A DNA stretch of 64,000 nt from Sclerotinia nivalis. Its lineage: Eukaryota; Ascomycota; Leotiomycetes; Helotiales; Sclerotiniaceae. A model generated the notes under the pieces. The model did no database searches. It was given only the letters and a program-made list of their open reading frames with translations, and was not told the origin of the DNA. The stretch covers positions 6,510,001-6,574,000 of the forward strand of contig JAPEIS010000001.1 of assembly GCA_029531795.1 (NCBI GenBank). The letters are read 5' to 3'. A program made the position numbers and the translations under genes. Shown one piece after another: positions 62,417 through 64,000 of the stretch; the first letter of the stretch is position 1; every line of letters begins with the position of its first letter.

Positions 62417-62713
62417 TATTACAGATTCATAACCTGTTCCTAATTGTCACGGGTTCGTAACCCGTTCCTAGCTAGTCTGCATGGCTGCCTAAGGCACCCA
62501 TCCCCCATATAGTTGGCGCTCTTCCTAGCACCTTCTTCCTTCTTCGTAGAATATCATCATATCTTAAAGCACCCTACCACCACCGTGATACTAATTAATC
62601 TACATAATTGCTTAAAGCATCTATCCTCTATATAATCAATGCTCTTTCTAATACCTTTTTCCTTCTTCGTAGAATATCATTATATCTTAAAGCACCCTAC
62701 CACCACCGTGATA
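62417..62713 (+). repeat. 3' LTR of element B, split by a solo LTR
   Basis: 28 bp (62,417-62,444, tattacagattcataacctg...) plus 118 bp (62,596-62,713) make exactly 146 bp once the inserted LTR and one CTAAT are removed. Confidence 0.85.
62445..62590 (+). repeat. solo LTR of family B inserted in a family B LTR, unmutated
   Basis: 146 bp flanked by CTAAT (62,440-62,444 and 62,591-62,595). It is identical to the solo LTR at 42,310-42,455 in inverse orientation. Confidence 0.9.
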
Positions 62714-62904
62714 TATATAATCAAAGGAATTATCGAAAGAGAGAATTATTTTAATAATGATTTTGTTTTGAATAATATAATATTAATTCTTGATTTTTAT
62801 ATCAATATCGTTTTAGAGGTTCGATTGTTAAAAATTGATGTATGGTATTTTGAATATAATTATATTCTTTATAAAGAAGATCTTTCAAATAGTATTGTAA
62901 TGTA
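62714..62904 (+). pseudogene. continuation of the outermost Copia element (pre-integrase region)
   Basis: The translation has NNIILILDFYINIVLEVRLL and then KIDVWYFEYNYILYKEDL. This matches the fungal Copia block after the protease ('L.NV..VPGFH.NIVSE.RL...GVW...Y.C.LR.GD'). It continues the frame broken at 42,309, with a one-base shift, and ends where a minus-strand Copia LTR begins. Confidence 0.65.
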
Positions 62905-63265
62905 TCATGAGATAGTACGATCACGGAGCATGTTGAAGGGATCGGAGAGAAGATGGTTATAGTGAAGTGTTTAGAGTTAAAGTGTGTTTTGAATGAGAAT
63001 TGTATTGAATGATTTGTTTTCGATCTTAAGGATTGTGGATGGTATATATAGACTTAATAGAAGTTATCTAATCGATAAAAAGCATCAATTAGGTTAGGCT
63101 TCGATCTGTATAATATCAGAAGAGAATTGACGATTATAAAGATCGATAAGATCTAGAAGAATCTGATAATTAATACAAAATGAAGGGTTTAATAATTGTA
63201 GAGTATAAAATAATCATAGATTATCAGTTATATAAATCAGGTATTATATGATTATTTATAATACA
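62905..63265 (-). repeat. Copia LTR on the minus strand (about 361 bp)
   Basis: On the minus strand it starts tgtattataaataatc and ends ...atgata. It is the same family as 24,503-24,862 and 40,294-40,653. As its left neighbour is unrelated Copia coding DNA in the other orientation, this is the 3' LTR of another Copia copy that enters the window from the right. Confidence 0.65.
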
Positions 63266-64000
63266 CTCTTTAGATCGAGAATCGATTTGTAATAACAAGG
63301 AAAGATTGTAAAGAGTAATGATTAATCAAATATAAAATATAGATTTTGATAATATATAAGTATCGATTTTGAGCGATTTCGATTGAAATTAGTGGCATGG
63401 TTCAATTTGGTCGATTAATTGATCAAATTGATCAAATTGATTATTTCGTGATTATATCGATAAGGTTGATCTATTGATTATATTGGTTATTCCGAATATT
63501 GATCATTTGGATAGAATTGATTGTTTTAGTTGTATTGATCAATTGATATAAAGAAATGAATATAAGTTGTAATATACTGATCGATTTGATTAATATAGTT
63601 GGTTTTGATTAATAGTAACGAATTAATTGGTGTAGTATATATATATAATCAAATTTTATCAATTTTGTATAGTATTATAATAGTGTTTTATTTGTATAAG
63701 TATAATGTAATAGATAATTCGTAATTAATATAATCGAATTAATCAAATAATACAATGAAGTTTCGAAAAGCCCGATAAGATTCGAAAAAGGAGAGTATAA
63801 TCAAAAAGATCTGAAATATAAATTATCTTATTCTTTACCTTGTAGTTTAATAATTGTGGTGATTATTAAGATGATATTTTTGAGGTAATCTATATCTTAA
63901 TGGCTGTTGTATAAAAGTGAACTAGGAGTATCTTGATCGTATATCAATTTCGACGAAATTTGTTTGTATATTTATACGATCGATTAGTAGATGGATCATA
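63266..64000 (-). other. 3' non-coding region of the minus-strand Copia element
   Basis: Reversed, it aligns with about 20,745-21,460 (shared blocks include ttcagatctttttg and cgggctcttcgaaac). No readable frame. It is truncated by the window end. Confidence 0.6.

Larger units (their letters stand above)
42496..62713 (+). mobile_element. Gypsy element B, outer copy, carrying nested insertions
   Basis: The 5' LTR is at 42,496-42,641 and the 3' LTR is split between 62,417-62,444 and 62,596-62,713. Both add up to 146 bp. TATAT flanks both ends (42,491-42,495 and 62,714-62,718). Between them lie gag, protease, reverse transcriptase and part of RNase H of B, plus inserted elements C (43,088-56,098) and a second B copy (from 59,908). 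The Copia frame on either side of B resumes after the insertion, which supports the boundaries. All coding is broken by RIP. Confidence 0.75.

Overview
The window looks like a filamentous ascomycete chromosome segment with a strongly bipartite, isochore-like composition. A gene-bearing island of ordinary base composition (about 25,560-39,160) lies between two long, very AT-rich blocks (1-25,560 and 39,160-64,000). The AT blocks hold wrecked transposable elements. Comparison of repeat copies shows almost only G/A and C/T differences and many CAA/CAG codons turned into stops, the pattern expected from repeat-induced point mutation (RIP). Short introns with fungal-type splice signals and the gene families present fit an ascomycete. 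A Leotiomycetes-like origin is only a guess from the look of the proteins.

Left block. 1-1,987 is the 5' end (minus strand) of a Ty3/Gypsy element running off the window. 1,988-3,759 is a decayed pogo-type DNA transposon. 4,631-11,387 is a complete minus-strand Ty3/Gypsy element with two 163-bp LTRs and the target duplication AAAAG. Tandem repeats follow at 11.6-12.1 kb. A Ty1/Copia element (about 12,081-14,412 and 20,177-21,680) is split by a minus-strand LINE (Tad1-like, 14,413-20,176) flanked by a duplication of about 16 bp. A second Copia 3' end with its LTR lies at 23,000-24,862.

Gene island. Three multi-exon or large protein genes are present. One is a plus-strand gene for a 1,739-residue protein of unknown function (26,616-32,020, four exons). 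Convergent with it is a single-exon gene for a 471-residue protein of unknown function (32,759-34,174, minus). The third is a seven-exon minus-strand gene for a membrane-anchored PhoD-like metallophosphatase (35,728-38,200). No shared pathway is evident among them. Microsatellite and homopolymer tracts sit at both edges of the island.

Right block. This is a set of nested insertions that can be unpacked base by base. A Copia element starting with its LTR at 40,294 is interrupted inside its protease/pre-integrase region by everything between 42,310 and 62,713. Within that lies Gypsy element B (146-bp LTRs, TATAT duplication, 42,496-62,713). It is interrupted at 43,088-56,098 by Gypsy element C (LTRs of about 212 bp, AAAGA duplication), which is itself interrupted at 47,904-55,272 by Gypsy element D (285-bp LTRs, AATCC duplication). 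A second copy of family B (from 59,908) keeps the empty site for element C and has lost most of pol. Two identical, unmutated solo LTRs of family B (42,310-42,455 and 62,445-62,590) are the most recent insertions. Element D carries a two-part antisense gene downstream of pol. The B, C and Copia LTRs share unusual TG...TA termini.

All calls are from reading the sequence. Domain names rest on remembered family consensus, and no database search was run.
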